Shown here piece by piece: positions 34,888 through 43,302 of a stretch of 64,000 nucleotides of DNA. Position numbers and translations under genes: made by a program. Position 1 is the first letter of the stretch. Each line of letters begins with the position of its first letter. The DNA lies in the NCBI RefSeq assembly GCF_034043675.1, contig NZ_JAXCLA010000005.1, positions 310,001 to 374,000 of the forward strand. Reading direction: 5' to 3'. Origin of the DNA: KK5 sp034043675 (GTDB lineage Bacteria; Pseudomonadota; Gammaproteobacteria; Burkholderiales; Burkholderiaceae_C). The notes beneath the pieces were generated by a model. The model was given only the letters and a program-made list of their open reading frames with translations, did no database searches and was not told where the DNA came from.

Positions 34888-36693
34888 ATGGCCACCGTCG
34901 CACCGTCCTCTTCCACGTCTTCCACGACCAAGACTCCCCCGGCGAATCCGCGCGCACTGAGCGGGCTGGCGCCCTTCCTGCACCCCTACCGCATCCGCAT
35001 CGCGCTGGCCGTGCTCTTCCTACTGATGGCCGCGCTGACGACGCTGGCCTTCCCGCTGGCGCTGCGCGGGCTGATCGACCAGGGCTTCATCAAGGCCGAT
35101 CCGGGCGAGCGCGTGATGGCGCTGCGCGACCATTTCCTGGCGCTGTTCGGCGTGGGCGCAGCGCTGGGCGTGTTCTCGGCGGCGCGCTTCTATTCGGTCA
35201 CCTGGCTGGGCGAGCGGGTGACGGCCGACCTGCGCACGGCCGTCTACGGCCACGTGCTGAAGCAGAGCCCCGAATTCTTCGAGACGACGCAGACCGGCGA
35301 GGTGCTGAGCCGCATCACGACGGACACGACGGTGGTGCAGACGGTGGTCGGCTCCAGCCTGTCGATGGGCCTGCGCAACCTGGTGATGGGCATCGGCGCC
35401 TGCGTGATGCTGGTCGTCACCAACCCGGTCGTGATGGGCCAGGTGATGGGCATCCTGGTGCTGGTCGTGGCGCCGGCGCTGTTCTTCGGGCGGCGCGTGC
35501 GCAAGCTCAGCCGCGCCAGCCAGGACCGCGTGGCGGACACCAGCGCGATTGCCGCCGAGGTGCTGAACGCCGTGCCGGTGGTGCAGAGCTACACCCAGGA
35601 AGCGGCCGAGGATGCGCGCTTCCGCCGCGCCAGCGAGAGCGCGTTCGACACCGCGCGCAAGCGCACCCGCGTGCGCTCGCTGCTGGTGGCCTTCATCATC
35701 ACGGCCACCTTCGGCGCGTTGCTGTGGGGCCTGTACCAGGGCACGCAGGCGGTGCTGGCGGGCAAGATCTCCGCCGGCCACCTGGGGCAGACGGTCGTCT
35801 ACGTGACCTTGCTGGTCAGCTCGGTGGCCGTGCTGGCGGAGGTTTATGGCGACGTGCTGCGCGCGGCCGGCGCGACCGAGCGGCTGGTGGAGCTGCTGAA
35901 CGCCCGTTCACCAGTGACCGAATCGGCCACGCCGGTGAGCCTGCCGTCCAGCAGCGGCGGCTCGGGGCTGAGCTTGCAGGACATCCGCTTCAACTACCCG
36001 TCGCGCCCGACACAGGCAGCGCTGAGCGACTTCAGCCTGGACGTGAAGCCAGGCGAGACCGTGGCCCTGGTGGGCCCCAGCGGCGCCGGCAAGAGCACGG
36101 TGTTCCAGCTGCTGCTGCGCTTCTACGACCCGCAGTCCGGCGTGATCCGCCTGAACGGCGCGCCGACGAACCAGCTGCGCCTGCACGACCTGCGCCACGC
36201 GATCGGCCTGGTGCCGCAGGACAGCGTCATCTTCTCGACCAGCGCGATGGAGAACATCCGCTACGGCCGGCCCGACGCGACCGATGCCGAGGTGATGGAA
36301 GCCGCCAAGGCCGCCTTTGCCGACGACTTCATCCAGCGCCTGCCCGAGGGCTACGACACCTTCCTGGGCGAGCGCGGCGTGCGCCTGTCCGGCGGCCAGC
36401 GCCAGCGCGTCAGCATCGCCCGCGCGATCCTGAAGAACCCGCCGCTGCTGCTGCTCGACGAGGCCACCAGCGCGCTGGATGCGGAGAGCGAGCGCGTCGT
36501 CCAGGCCGCGCTGGAAGCGGCGATGCAGCACCGCACGACCCTGGTGATCGCGCACCGCCTGGCCACCGTGCAGCGGGCTGACCGAATCGTGGTGATGGAG
36601 CACGGGCGCATCGTCGAGCAGGGCACGCACGCCGAGCTGGTGGCGCGCGGCGGCCTCTACGCGAAGCTGGCGGCCATGCAGTTCGACCTTTGA
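34888..36693 (+). CDS. ABC exporter, half-transporter with fused membrane and ATPase domains (MsbA/LmrA-like)
   Basis: A 601-residue half-size exporter working as a dimer. A Ser/Thr/Pro tail is followed by six membrane segments (about 40-330) with the coupling phrase GEVLSRITTDTTVVQTVVGSSLSM. The ATPase domain has Walker A GPSGAGKST, ENIRYGRPDATD, signature LSGGQRQRVSIARAIL, Walker B LLLLDEATSALD and H-loop IAHRLATV. Relatives export lipids or drugs. It is divergent from the marR efflux operon, sharing a 107-base gap with a palindrome, so co-regulation with drug efflux is possible. A dehydrogenase gene follows after 13 bases. Confidence 0.9.
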   Translation: MATVAPSSSTSSTTKTPPANPRALSGLAPFLHPYRIRIALAVLFLLMAALTTLAFPLALRGLIDQGFIKADPGERVMALRDHFLALFGVGAALGVFSAARFYSVTWLGERVTADLRTAVYGHVLKQSPEFFETTQTGEVLSRITTDTTVVQTVVGSSLSMGLRNLVMGIGACVMLVVTNPVVMGQVMGILVLVVAPALFFGRRVRKLSRASQDRVADTSAIAAEVLNAVPVVQSYTQEAAEDARFRRASESAFDTARKRTRVRSLLVAFIITATFGALLWGLYQGTQAVLAGKISAGHLGQTVVYVTLLVSSVAVLAEVYGDVLRAAGATERLVELLNARSPVTESATPVSLPSSSGGSGLSLQDIRFNYPSRPTQAALSDFSLDVKPGETVALVGPSGAGKSTVFQLLLRFYDPQSGVIRLNGAPTNQLRLHDLRHAIGLVPQDSVIFSTSAMENIRYGRPDATDAEVMEAAKAAFADDFIQRLPEGYDTFLGERGVRLSGGQRQRVSIARAILKNPPLLLLDEATSALDAESERVVQAALEAAMQHRTTLVIAHRLATVQRADRIVVMEHGRIVEQGTHAELVARGGLYAKLAAMQFDL

Positions 36694-36706
36694 AGGAGCA
36701 CGAAGA

Positions 36707-37771
36707 ATGGCGCTGATGAAGATTGCAGTGATCCCTGGCGACGGCATCGGCCGCGAGGTGATGCCCGAGGGCTTGCGCGTGCTGGAAGCGGCCTCGCGCC
36801 GCTTCGGGTTCGAGCTGCAGCTCACGCACATCGACTGGGCCAGCTGCGACTGGTACGTCAAGCACGGCCAGATGATGCCGGACGACTGGAAGGCGCAGCT
36901 GGAGGGCATGGACGCGATCTACTTCGGCGCCGCCGGCTGGCCGGCCACGGTGCCGGACCACGTGTCGCTGTGGGGCTCGCTCTTGAAGTTCCGCCGCGAG
37001 TTCGACCAGTACGTGAACCTGCGGCCCGTGCGCCTGTTCGACGGCGTGCCCTGCCCGCTCGCCGGCCGCAGACCCGGCGACATCGACTACCTCGTCGTGC
37101 GCGAGAACACCGAGGGGGAGTACACCAACCTGGGCGGCGTGATGTACGCCGGCACCGAGCGCGAGATCGTCGTGCAGGAGACGGTGATGTCGCGCTTCGG
37201 CGCCGACCGCGTGCTGCGCCATGCCTTCGAACTGGCACGCAGCCGCCCGCGCAAACACCTGACCGTGGCGACCAAGAGCAACGGCATCGCGATCAGCATG
37301 CCCTGGTGGGACAGCCGCGCCGACGCGGTGGCGCGCGACTATCCGGACGTCACGGTGGACAAACAGCACATCGACATCCTGAGCGCCCGCTTTGTGCTGG
37401 AGCCAGGCCGCTTCGACGTGGTCGTGGCGTCCAACCTGTTCGGCGACATCCTGTCGGACCTGGGCCCGGCGACGACCGGCACGATCGGCCTCGCCCCATC
37501 CGGCAACCTCAACCCGGATCGCAAGTTCCCCTCGCTGTTCGAGCCGGTGCACGGCTCGGCGCCGGACATCTACGGCCGCAATATCGCCAACCCGGTGGCG
37601 ATGATCTGGTCCGGTGCGCTGATGCTGGACTTCCTCGGCCAGCGCGCGGCGCACGATGCGATCGTCGAGGCGATCGAGCAGGTGCTGGTCAACGGACCGC
37701 GCACGCGCGATCTGGGCGGCAATGCGTCCACGACGGAGATGGGCGAGGCAATCGCCGCCAAGCTGGGTTAG
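36707..37771 (+). CDS. ttuC: Tartrate dehydrogenase/decarboxylase or D-malate dehydrogenase
   Basis: A 354-residue NAD-dependent decarboxylating dehydrogenase of the isocitrate/isopropylmalate family. IAVIPGDGIGREVMPEGLRVLE opens the fold. YLVVRENTEGEYTNLGGVMYAGT is the substrate loop typical of tartrate/D-malate enzymes rather than LeuB. Metal ligands lie in NLFGDILSDLG, and EPVHGSAPDIYGRNIANP contacts NAD. The enzyme would oxidise tartrate or D-malate in the cytoplasm. It has a GAAGGAGCACGAAGA ribosome region and lies 13 bases after the ABC exporter gene, an odd pairing. It converges on a LysR gene with only 4 bases between them. Confidence 0.88.
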   Translation: MALMKIAVIPGDGIGREVMPEGLRVLEAASRRFGFELQLTHIDWASCDWYVKHGQMMPDDWKAQLEGMDAIYFGAAGWPATVPDHVSLWGSLLKFRREFDQYVNLRPVRLFDGVPCPLAGRRPGDIDYLVVRENTEGEYTNLGGVMYAGTEREIVVQETVMSRFGADRVLRHAFELARSRPRKHLTVATKSNGIAISMPWWDSRADAVARDYPDVTVDKQHIDILSARFVLEPGRFDVVVASNLFGDILSDLGPATTGTIGLAPSGNLNPDRKFPSLFEPVHGSAPDIYGRNIANPVAMIWSGALMLDFLGQRAAHDAIVEAIEQVLVNGPRTRDLGGNASTTEMGEAIAAKLG

Positions 37772-37775
37772 CAGC

Positions 37776-38681
37776 TCACATCGCTCCGAATTCTTCCTGG
37801 TAGATCCGGGTGAGCCAGTCCAGGAAGATCCGCACCCGCGGTGACAGATGCCGGCCCTGCGGATATAGCGCAGAGAGCGGCAGATCGGGGCTGGGCGTGT
37901 CGGCCAGCACCTCGATGAGCCGGCCCGTGCGCAGATCGTCCTCGACGTGGAAGCGCGGCACCTGGATCAGGCCGCAACCGCGCAGTGCCGCGGCGACGTA
38001 GTTCTCGGCATCGTTCACGGCGATCCAGCCGCCGACGTCCACGCTGCGCTTCTCGCCGGCGATGAGGAATTCGAAGGGGTAATCGCTGCCACCGGCGCTG
38101 GCGAAGAAGCGCACGGCCTCGTGTACGCCGAGTTGATCGGGGTGCTGCGGCGTACCGAAGCGGGCCAGGTAGTCCGGGCTTGCACAGACCAGCTGCGGCA
38201 TGCGGGCCAGCGGCCGCGCCACCAAGGTCGAGTCGCGCGGCGTGCCGGCGCGCACGACGCAGTCGACACCCTCGCGCACGAGGTCGACCAGTCGGTCTCC
38301 ACTGCTGACGACCACGTCGACTCGCGGATAGCGGCGGCGGAACTCATCGATGCGCGGGAGCACGAAGCGCATCGCATGCGTGCCGTGCATGTCGATGCGC
38401 AGCACGCCGTGCGGATTGGCCGCCACATTGCGCAGCGCGGACTCGGCGTCGTCCAGCTCGGCCAGCACATGGACGCAGCGCTCGTAGAAGGCTTTGCCGT
38501 CCAGCGTCGGCTGCACATGGCGCGTGGTGCGCTCCAGCAGGCGCGTGGTCAGCCGCGCCTCCAGCGCCTTGATGGCATGGGTGGCCGTGGCACGCGGGAT
38601 CTCGAGCCCGTCCGCCGCCCGGCTGAAGCTGCCCAGTTCGACGATGCGAACGAAGAGTTGCAGGGTGGCCAAGCGATCCAT
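37776..38681 (-). CDS. LysR family transcriptional regulator
   Basis: A 301-residue regulator. The N-terminal helix-turn-helix reads LQLFVRIVELGSFSRAADGLEIPRATATHAIKALEARLTTRLLERTTR, and the effector domain runs from about residue 90 (GVLRIDMHGTHAMRFVLPRIDEFRRRYP). The pattern is that of the large DsdC/CrgA-like group that controls divergent oxidoreductases. It is divergent from the SDR-SDR-DoxX operon across 129 bases, so it most likely controls that operon and itself. Ligand unknown. Confidence 0.88.
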   Translation of the reverse strand: MDRLATLQLFVRIVELGSFSRAADGLEIPRATATHAIKALEARLTTRLLERTTRHVQPTLDGKAFYERCVHVLAELDDAESALRNVAANPHGVLRIDMHGTHAMRFVLPRIDEFRRRYPRVDVVVSSGDRLVDLVREGVDCVVRAGTPRDSTLVARPLARMPQLVCASPDYLARFGTPQHPDQLGVHEAVRFFASAGGSDYPFEFLIAGEKRSVDVGGWIAVNDAENYVAAALRGCGLIQVPRFHVEDDLRTGRLIEVLADTPSPDLPLSALYPQGRHLSPRVRIFLDWLTRIYQEEFGAM

Positions 38682-38810
38682 GGGCGTCCTCCGAGTATTT
38701 GCTCCGCCAATTATTGATCTCCATTGAATTCACATGGCGATCTGGCCATCTTTATTGATTCAGACGCAGCACCGACCATCTGGTCCATCGCAACACCTGA
38801 AGGAAGAACC

Positions 38811-39551
38811 ATGAACGAACTCTCTCGCACCGCCATCGTGACGGGCGCCTCGCGTGGCATCGGCCAGGCGATCGCGCTGCGCCTGGCCAAGGACGGCTTC
38901 GCCGTCGCGGTGAACTACGCCGGCAACGCCGCACAGGCCCAGGAAACGGTGCGCGCCATCGAATCCCAGGGCGGCCGGGCCATGGCCATCCAGGCCGACG
39001 TGGCCGACGAACAGGCAGTCGCCCGGCTGTTCGACGAGACGCAGCAGGCCTTCGGCCGCATCGACGCCGTGGTCCACAGCGCGGGCGTGATGCCGCTGGC
39101 GCCGATCGCGGCCGACGACGCGCTGACGACCTTCGACAAGGTCATCGCCACCAACCTGCGTGGCAGCTTCCTCGTGATGGCGCAGGCCGCACGGCGGCTG
39201 GGGCGCGGCGGGCGGCTGATCGTGCTGTCGTCCAGCGTACTGGCCAAGTCCTTCCCGGGCTACGGCCCCTACATCGCCAGCAAGGCCGGCGTCGAAGGCC
39301 TGGTGCACGTGCTCGCCAATGAACTGCGCGGCCGCGACATCACGGTCAATGCCGTCGCGCCCGGGCCGGTGGCGACCGAACTGTTCCTCACGGGCAAGTC
39401 GGACGAACTGATCGCGCAGATCGCCAAGCAGGCACCGCTCGAACGCATCGGCCAGCCCGAGGAGATCGCGGCCACGGTGTCCTTCCTCGCCGGCCCAGAC
39501 GGCGCCTGGGTGAACTCCCAGGTGCTGCGCGCCAACGGCGGCTTCGCCTGA
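38811..39551 (+). CDS. SDR family oxidoreductase (classical)
   Basis: A 246-residue classical short-chain dehydrogenase, probably NADP-dependent. The cofactor motif TGASRGIG is at 11-18, NAG is replaced by HSAG (VVHSAGVM), the catalytic Ser lies in LSSSVLAKS, and Tyr154/Lys158 form YIASK. APGPVATELF and the C-terminal GGFA are typical of the 3-oxoacyl reductase-like group. The start at 38811 follows AAGGAAG; the longer frame from 38724 covers the LysR promoter region. First gene of an operon divergent from LysR; substrate unknown. Confidence 0.9.
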   Translation: MNELSRTAIVTGASRGIGQAIALRLAKDGFAVAVNYAGNAAQAQETVRAIESQGGRAMAIQADVADEQAVARLFDETQQAFGRIDAVVHSAGVMPLAPIAADDALTTFDKVIATNLRGSFLVMAQAARRLGRGGRLIVLSSSVLAKSFPGYGPYIASKAGVEGLVHVLANELRGRDITVNAVAPGPVATELFLTGKSDELIAQIAKQAPLERIGQPEEIAATVSFLAGPDGAWVNSQVLRANGGFA

Positions 39552-39601
39552 GAAGCAGCGCCCTCCTCCCGCATCCATCCCATTCACGAAAGGAATCGAA
39601 G

Positions 39602-40501
39602 ATGAAGCAAGTCATTCTCGTCACCGGCGCATCGAGCGGCTTCGGTCGCCTGATATCGCACGAACTCGCGCACGCGGGCCACACCGTCTACGCCTCCATG
39701 CGCGGGCTGAAGGGCAAGAACGCCGGCCAGGTCGCCGAAGTGGCGGCCTACGCGCAGCAGCACGGCGTGGACCTTCGTACGCTGGAACTGGACGTTCAGT
39801 CCGAAGCCTCCGTCGATGCGGCCGTCGCCCATGCGATCGCCGAGCACGGACGCCTGGACGTGCTCGTCCACAACGCCGGCCACATGGTCTGGGGTCCCAG
39901 CGAAGCCTTCACGCCGGAGCAACTGGCGCAGCAGTACGACGTCAACGTGCTCGGCGCCCATCGTGTGAACCGGGCGGCGCTGCCGCACATGCGCGCCGCC
40001 CGCCACGGCCTGCTGGTCTGGATCGGCAGCAGCAGCGCGGCCGGCGGCACCCCGCCGATGCTCGGGCCCTACTTCGCGTCCAAGGCTGGCATGGACGCAC
40101 TGGCCCTGTGCTACGCGCGTGAGCTGGCGCCGCTGGGCATCGAGACCTCCATCGTCGTGCCTGGCGCCTACACCAAGGGCACCAACCATTTCGCGCACGC
40201 CGGCGCGCCCGCCGACACCGCGCGTGCGGCCGAGTACAAGGCCGCCCTGCCCGAGGGTTTCGATGCGCGCATGCTGAAGGCGCTGGCCGATACGGTGCCG
40301 GACGACGCCGATCCGCAAGCCGTGGCCCAGGCCGTCGCGCAGATCGTCGACATGCCTTTCGGCCGCCGCCCCTTGCGCACCGTCATCGATCCGGCCTCCG
40401 ATGGCGCGGCCGTGTCGTACGCGGTGATGGACCGCGTACGCGCGGAGTTCCTGCGCCGCATCGGCTTCGAGGAACTGCTGCATCCGAGCGCCGCCGCATG
40501 A
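39602..40501 (+). CDS. SDR family oxidoreductase (retinol-dehydrogenase-like)
   Basis: A 299-residue short-chain dehydrogenase, longer than the preceding one. The cofactor motif TGASSGFG is at 8-15, HNAGHM near 95, catalytic Ser in GSSSAAGG and Tyr157/Lys161 in YFASK. The C-terminal extension after residue 245 (DPQAVAQAVAQIVDMPFGRRPLRTVIDP) is typical of SDRs acting on larger lipophilic substrates. The start follows GAAAGGAATCGAAG. It lies 50 bases after the first SDR and overlaps the DoxX gene by ATGA. Substrate unknown. Confidence 0.89.
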   Translation: MKQVILVTGASSGFGRLISHELAHAGHTVYASMRGLKGKNAGQVAEVAAYAQQHGVDLRTLELDVQSEASVDAAVAHAIAEHGRLDVLVHNAGHMVWGPSEAFTPEQLAQQYDVNVLGAHRVNRAALPHMRAARHGLLVWIGSSSAAGGTPPMLGPYFASKAGMDALALCYARELAPLGIETSIVVPGAYTKGTNHFAHAGAPADTARAAEYKAALPEGFDARMLKALADTVPDDADPQAVAQAVAQIVDMPFGRRPLRTVIDPASDGAAVSYAVMDRVRAEFLRRIGFEELLHPSAAA

Positions 40502-40938
40502 CGACGAAGGCAAGCGCGGTCGAGCCGGCTGCCTATGCGTTGCTGTGCATCGGCTTCGGCGCCATCCTGTTCACCCACGGGCTGCCCAAGGCGCTGCACG
40601 ATGCGCATGGCTCCATGGCGGATCCGATGGCTTCGTCGATCCATTTGATCGGCGACGTCATGGGCCTGCCCTTCGCGCCGCAGATCGCCGCGCTCGTGAT
40701 GCTGCTGGAGACGGTCGGCGCGGTGATGCTTGCCGTGGGCCTGTTCACACGGCTGCTCGCGCTGGCCTTCGTGTTCGAGATGGCCGGCATCGCCTGCGCG
40801 CTGGGACCGACCTGGCCCTGGATCGATCGCGGCATCGAGTACCCAATCTTCATGGGCTTGCTGGCCGGCTACATGGTCGTGCGCGGCGCCGGGGACTGGT
40901 CCATCGACGGCGGATGGATGAAGCGGCGCGCGAGCTGA
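40498..40938 (+). CDS. DoxX family membrane protein
   Basis: A 146-residue inner-membrane protein with four hydrophobic segments, matching the DoxX fold (ALLCIGFGAILFTHGLPKALH; LVMLLETVGAVMLAVGLFTRLLALAFVFEMAGIA; IFMGLLAGYMVVRGAGDWSIDG). The motif GLPKAL followed by a large loop and ending GAGDWSID is common in the family. DoxX proteins are linked to quinone redox or stress responses but most lack a defined reaction. It is last in the SDR operon, overlapping the second SDR by ATGA; a terminator follows. Confidence 0.9.
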   Translation: MTTKASAVEPAAYALLCIGFGAILFTHGLPKALHDAHGSMADPMASSIHLIGDVMGLPFAPQIAALVMLLETVGAVMLAVGLFTRLLALAFVFEMAGIACALGPTWPWIDRGIEYPIFMGLLAGYMVVRGAGDWSIDGGWMKRRAS

Positions 40939-40945
40939 AAAAGAA

Positions 40946-40977
40946 AACGGGTTACAGCATTTCTGCTGCAACCCGTT
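40946..40977 (-). terminator. Intrinsic terminator at the end of the tRNA cluster
   Basis: Stem AACGGGTT/AACCCGTT extended inside by CAGCA/TGCTG. On the minus strand it is followed by TTTTCTTTTT, so it mainly ends the tRNA operon; it can also stop the convergent DoxX transcript. Confidence 0.85.
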
Positions 40978-40984
40978 AATGTGT

Positions 40985-41061
40985 TGGCGGAGTGGACGGG
41001 GCTCGAACCCGCGACCCCCGGCGTGACAGGCCGGTATTCTAACCAACTGAACTACCACTCC
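40985..41061 (-). tRNA. tRNA-Asp (GTC), copy 1
   Basis: A 77-base gene with encoded CCA. The acceptor GGAGTGG pairs with CCACTCC, the discriminator is G, the T-arm carries GGTTCGAGCC and the anticodon loop CTGTCAC gives GTC. Third gene of the downstream Ala-Glu-Asp triplet; sequence identical to the copy at 41458-41534. Confidence 0.97.
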
Positions 41062-41137
41062 AAACGGATCGATATTGTTATCGATTCCATCAAACCAGTT
41101 TGACTTCCCATCTTGCGACGAGATCGTCAAATAAATC

Positions 41138-41213
41138 TGGCGTCCCCTAGGGGATTCGAACCCCTGTAGCCACCGTGAAAGGGTGGTGTCCTAGGCCTCT
41201 AGACGAAGGGGAC
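41138..41213 (-). tRNA. tRNA-Glu (TTC), copy 1
   Basis: A 76-base gene with encoded CCA, acceptor GTCCCCT/AGGGGAC, T-arm GGTTCGAATCC and anticodon TTC in CCTTTCACG. Middle gene of the downstream triplet; identical to the copy at 41606-41681. The upstream gltX product charges it. Confidence 0.97.
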
Positions 41214-41261
41214 TGGACTTTCCATCGATCACCTGCCCAAACCGCGCGCCACCGAAAATAC

Positions 41262-41337
<76 letters not shown>

Positions 41338-41380
41338 GCTGTTCTTTTGCGAACTCGTCGGGATACGCGCTGTTCAGGCG

Positions 41381-41410
41381 ATTATCGAAAACTCAAAACA
41401 AAGCGACCAA
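41381..41410 (-). promoter_or_regulatory. Candidate sigma70 promoter for the downstream tRNA triplet
   Basis: On the minus strand TTGGTC (41410-41405) and GATAAT (41386-41381) are 18 bases apart. The -35 element lies within an arm of the terminator that ends the upstream triplet, so the second triplet could restart independently. Confidence 0.4.
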
Positions 41411-41422
41411 TCTCTTGGTCGC
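41403..41422 (-). terminator. Intrinsic terminator between the two tRNA triplets
   Basis: A perfect eight-base stem GCGACCAA/TTGGTCGC with a TCTC loop, followed on the minus strand by TTTGTTTT. It would separate the upstream Ala-Glu-Asp triplet from the downstream one. Confidence 0.8.
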
Positions 41423-41457
41423 CTTTTCGAGACTGCCGAAGCAATCTCAAGAAACCT

Positions 41458-41534
41458 TGGCGGAGTGGACGGGGCTCGAACCCGCGACCCCCGGCGTGAC
41501 AGGCCGGTATTCTAACCAACTGAACTACCACTCC
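41458..41534 (-). tRNA. tRNA-Asp (GTC), copy 2
   Basis: Sequence identical to the gene at 40985-41061, with encoded CCA and anticodon GTC. Last gene of the upstream triplet; it is followed by a strong terminator hairpin at 41403-41422. Confidence 0.97.
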
Positions 41535-41605
41535 GCAGTGGGATAATTTTATTATCGACCGGAATATTATCACATATTCCAACCAATAACCAAGAATTAT
41601 CAACT

Positions 41606-41681
41606 TGGCGTCCCCTAGGGGATTCGAACCCCTGTAGCCACCGTGAAAGGGTGGTGTCCTAGGCCTCTAGACGAAGGGGAC
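41606..41681 (-). tRNA. tRNA-Glu (TTC), copy 2
   Basis: Identical to the gene at 41138-41213, anticodon TTC, CCA encoded. Flanking spacers are AT-rich and differ from those of copy 1, so only the tRNA sequences are conserved between the two triplets. Confidence 0.97.
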
Positions 41682-41765
41682 TAAAACCTTCTTTATTACT
41701 GCCGAATACTCAATATCTTTCGATATTTCATATTCTACCTGAACTGCGCGCCACCCTAGAAAAAC

Positions 41766-41841
<76 letters not shown>

Positions 41842-41876
41842 TTTCGGGATTCCCGCGCCGTTCAAGCAAGACCAAG

Positions 41877-41906
41877 AGTATAGGCCAGTTTTCAGACGCC
41901 GCGCAA
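41877..41906 (-). promoter_or_regulatory. Candidate sigma70 promoter for the upstream tRNA triplet, overlapping the gltX 3' end
   Basis: On the minus strand TTGCGC (41906-41901) and TATACT (41882-41877) are 18 bases apart, just before tRNA-Ala. The -35 element lies in the last codons of gltX. The -10 is a five-of-six match; the -35 is weak. Confidence 0.45.
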
Positions 41907-43283
41907 GCGCTCGATGACAATTTCTTTGCTGAACAGCTCGAGCACGGCATCGACCGACGGCGTCTGCGCACGACCGCACACGAGCACGCGCACCGGAATC
42001 GCCAGTTGCGGCATCTTGATGCCGTGCGCCGTGATCGTTTCCTTGATCGCAGCCTGGATCGCGGCCTTGTTCCATTCGGCCAGCGCGGCGAACTTGTCGG
42101 CCAGTGTGGCGAGTGCGGGCTTCACGGCGTCGGTGACCTGCGCAGCCAGGTCTTCGGCGCTCGGTGCCACCGGCGCGAAGTACATGGCGAGCCAGTCGGC
42201 GAGGACCACGGTGGTCGCGCAGCGGTCCTTGAACAGCGTGCACATCGGCGTGAGCTTCTGCACCTCGGCGGCGATGCCGCGCTTGGCCAGCTGTGCGCTC
42301 ACCAGTACCGCCAGCCGCGCGTCATCGGCCTGCTTGATGTACTGGCCGTTGACCCATTCGAGCTTGGCCGGATCCCATTGCGCGGGGCTCTTGTTCAGGT
42401 GCGTGCCATCGAACCAGGAGACCAGCTGCTCCCGGGTGAACAGCTCATCGTCGCCGTGGCTCCAGCCCAGGCGCGACAGGTAGTTCAGCATCGCCTCGGG
42501 CAGGTAACCGCCATCCTCGTAGGCCGTGACGCTGACGGCACCGCGCCGCTTGCTGAGCTTCTGCCCATCGTCGCCGAGGATCACCGGCATGTGGCCGAAG
42601 GCCGGCAGCGGCGCGCCCAGCGCATTGAAGATGTTGATCTGCCAGGGCGTGTTGTTGACGTGCTCGTCGCCGCGGAACACGTGCGTGATGGCCATGTCCC
42701 AGTCGTCGACGACGACGGCGAAGTTGTAGGTGGGCACGCCATCCGTGCGCTGGATGATCAGGTCGTCGATCTCGCGGTTGTTGATCGTGATCGTGCCCTT
42801 GACGACGTCGTCCCAGCTGACGTCGCCGTCCAGCGGATTCTTGAAGCGCACGACCGGCTTCATGCCTTCAGGAATCGCGGGCAGCGTCTTGCCCGCCTCG
42901 GGGCGCCAGGTGCCGTCGTAGCGGCGCTTCTCGCCACGCGACTCCTGCGCGGCCTTCATCGCGTCGAGCTCCTCCGGCGTGCAGTAGCAGCGGTAGGCGC
43001 TGCCGGCCGCGATCATCTGGTCGATGACGGCCTGGTAGCGCTCCAGGCGCTGCATCTGGTAGATCGGACCCTCGTCGTAGTCCAGGCCCAGCCACTTCAT
43101 CGAGGCGAGGATCTGGTCGACCGAGTCCTGCGTGGAGCGGGCCACATCGGTGTCTTCGATGCGCAGCACGAACTGACCGCCGAAGTGACGGGCATAGGCC
43201 CAGGAATACAGGGCCGTGCGGGCGGTGCCCAGGTGCAGGAAGCCGGTGGGCGATGGAGCGATGCGGGTGCGGATGACGGTCAT
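41892..43283 (-). CDS. gltX: Glutamyl-tRNA synthetase
   Basis: A 463-residue class I synthetase charging tRNA-Glu. The HIGH-type signature is HLGT in APSPTGFLHLGTARTALY and the KMSKS-type loop is KLSKR in LGDDGQKLSKRRGAVSV. RIEDTDVARST and VPTYNFAVVVDDWDM are typical of discriminating GluRS. The zinc-type segment retains YRCYCTPEELDAMK. Two tRNA-Glu genes lie directly downstream on the same strand. purF is 19 bases upstream, so gltX is probably read from that operon. Confidence 0.97.
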   Translation of the reverse strand: MTVIRTRIAPSPTGFLHLGTARTALYSWAYARHFGGQFVLRIEDTDVARSTQDSVDQILASMKWLGLDYDEGPIYQMQRLERYQAVIDQMIAAGSAYRCYCTPEELDAMKAAQESRGEKRRYDGTWRPEAGKTLPAIPEGMKPVVRFKNPLDGDVSWDDVVKGTITINNREIDDLIIQRTDGVPTYNFAVVVDDWDMAITHVFRGDEHVNNTPWQINIFNALGAPLPAFGHMPVILGDDGQKLSKRRGAVSVTAYEDGGYLPEAMLNYLSRLGWSHGDDELFTREQLVSWFDGTHLNKSPAQWDPAKLEWVNGQYIKQADDARLAVLVSAQLAKRGIAAEVQKLTPMCTLFKDRCATTVVLADWLAMYFAPVAPSAEDLAAQVTDAVKPALATLADKFAALAEWNKAAIQAAIKETITAHGIKMPQLAIPVRVLVCGRAQTPSVDAVLELFSKEIVIERLRGV

Positions 43284-43302
43284 GTCGTTCGAGTTCTGGG
43301 AT

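Noticed and set aside
36707..37771. Second leuB (isopropylmalate dehydrogenase)
   Set aside because: The substrate loop ENTEGEYTNLGG is of the tartrate/D-malate type; the true leuB is at 56300-57394 inside the leu operon.
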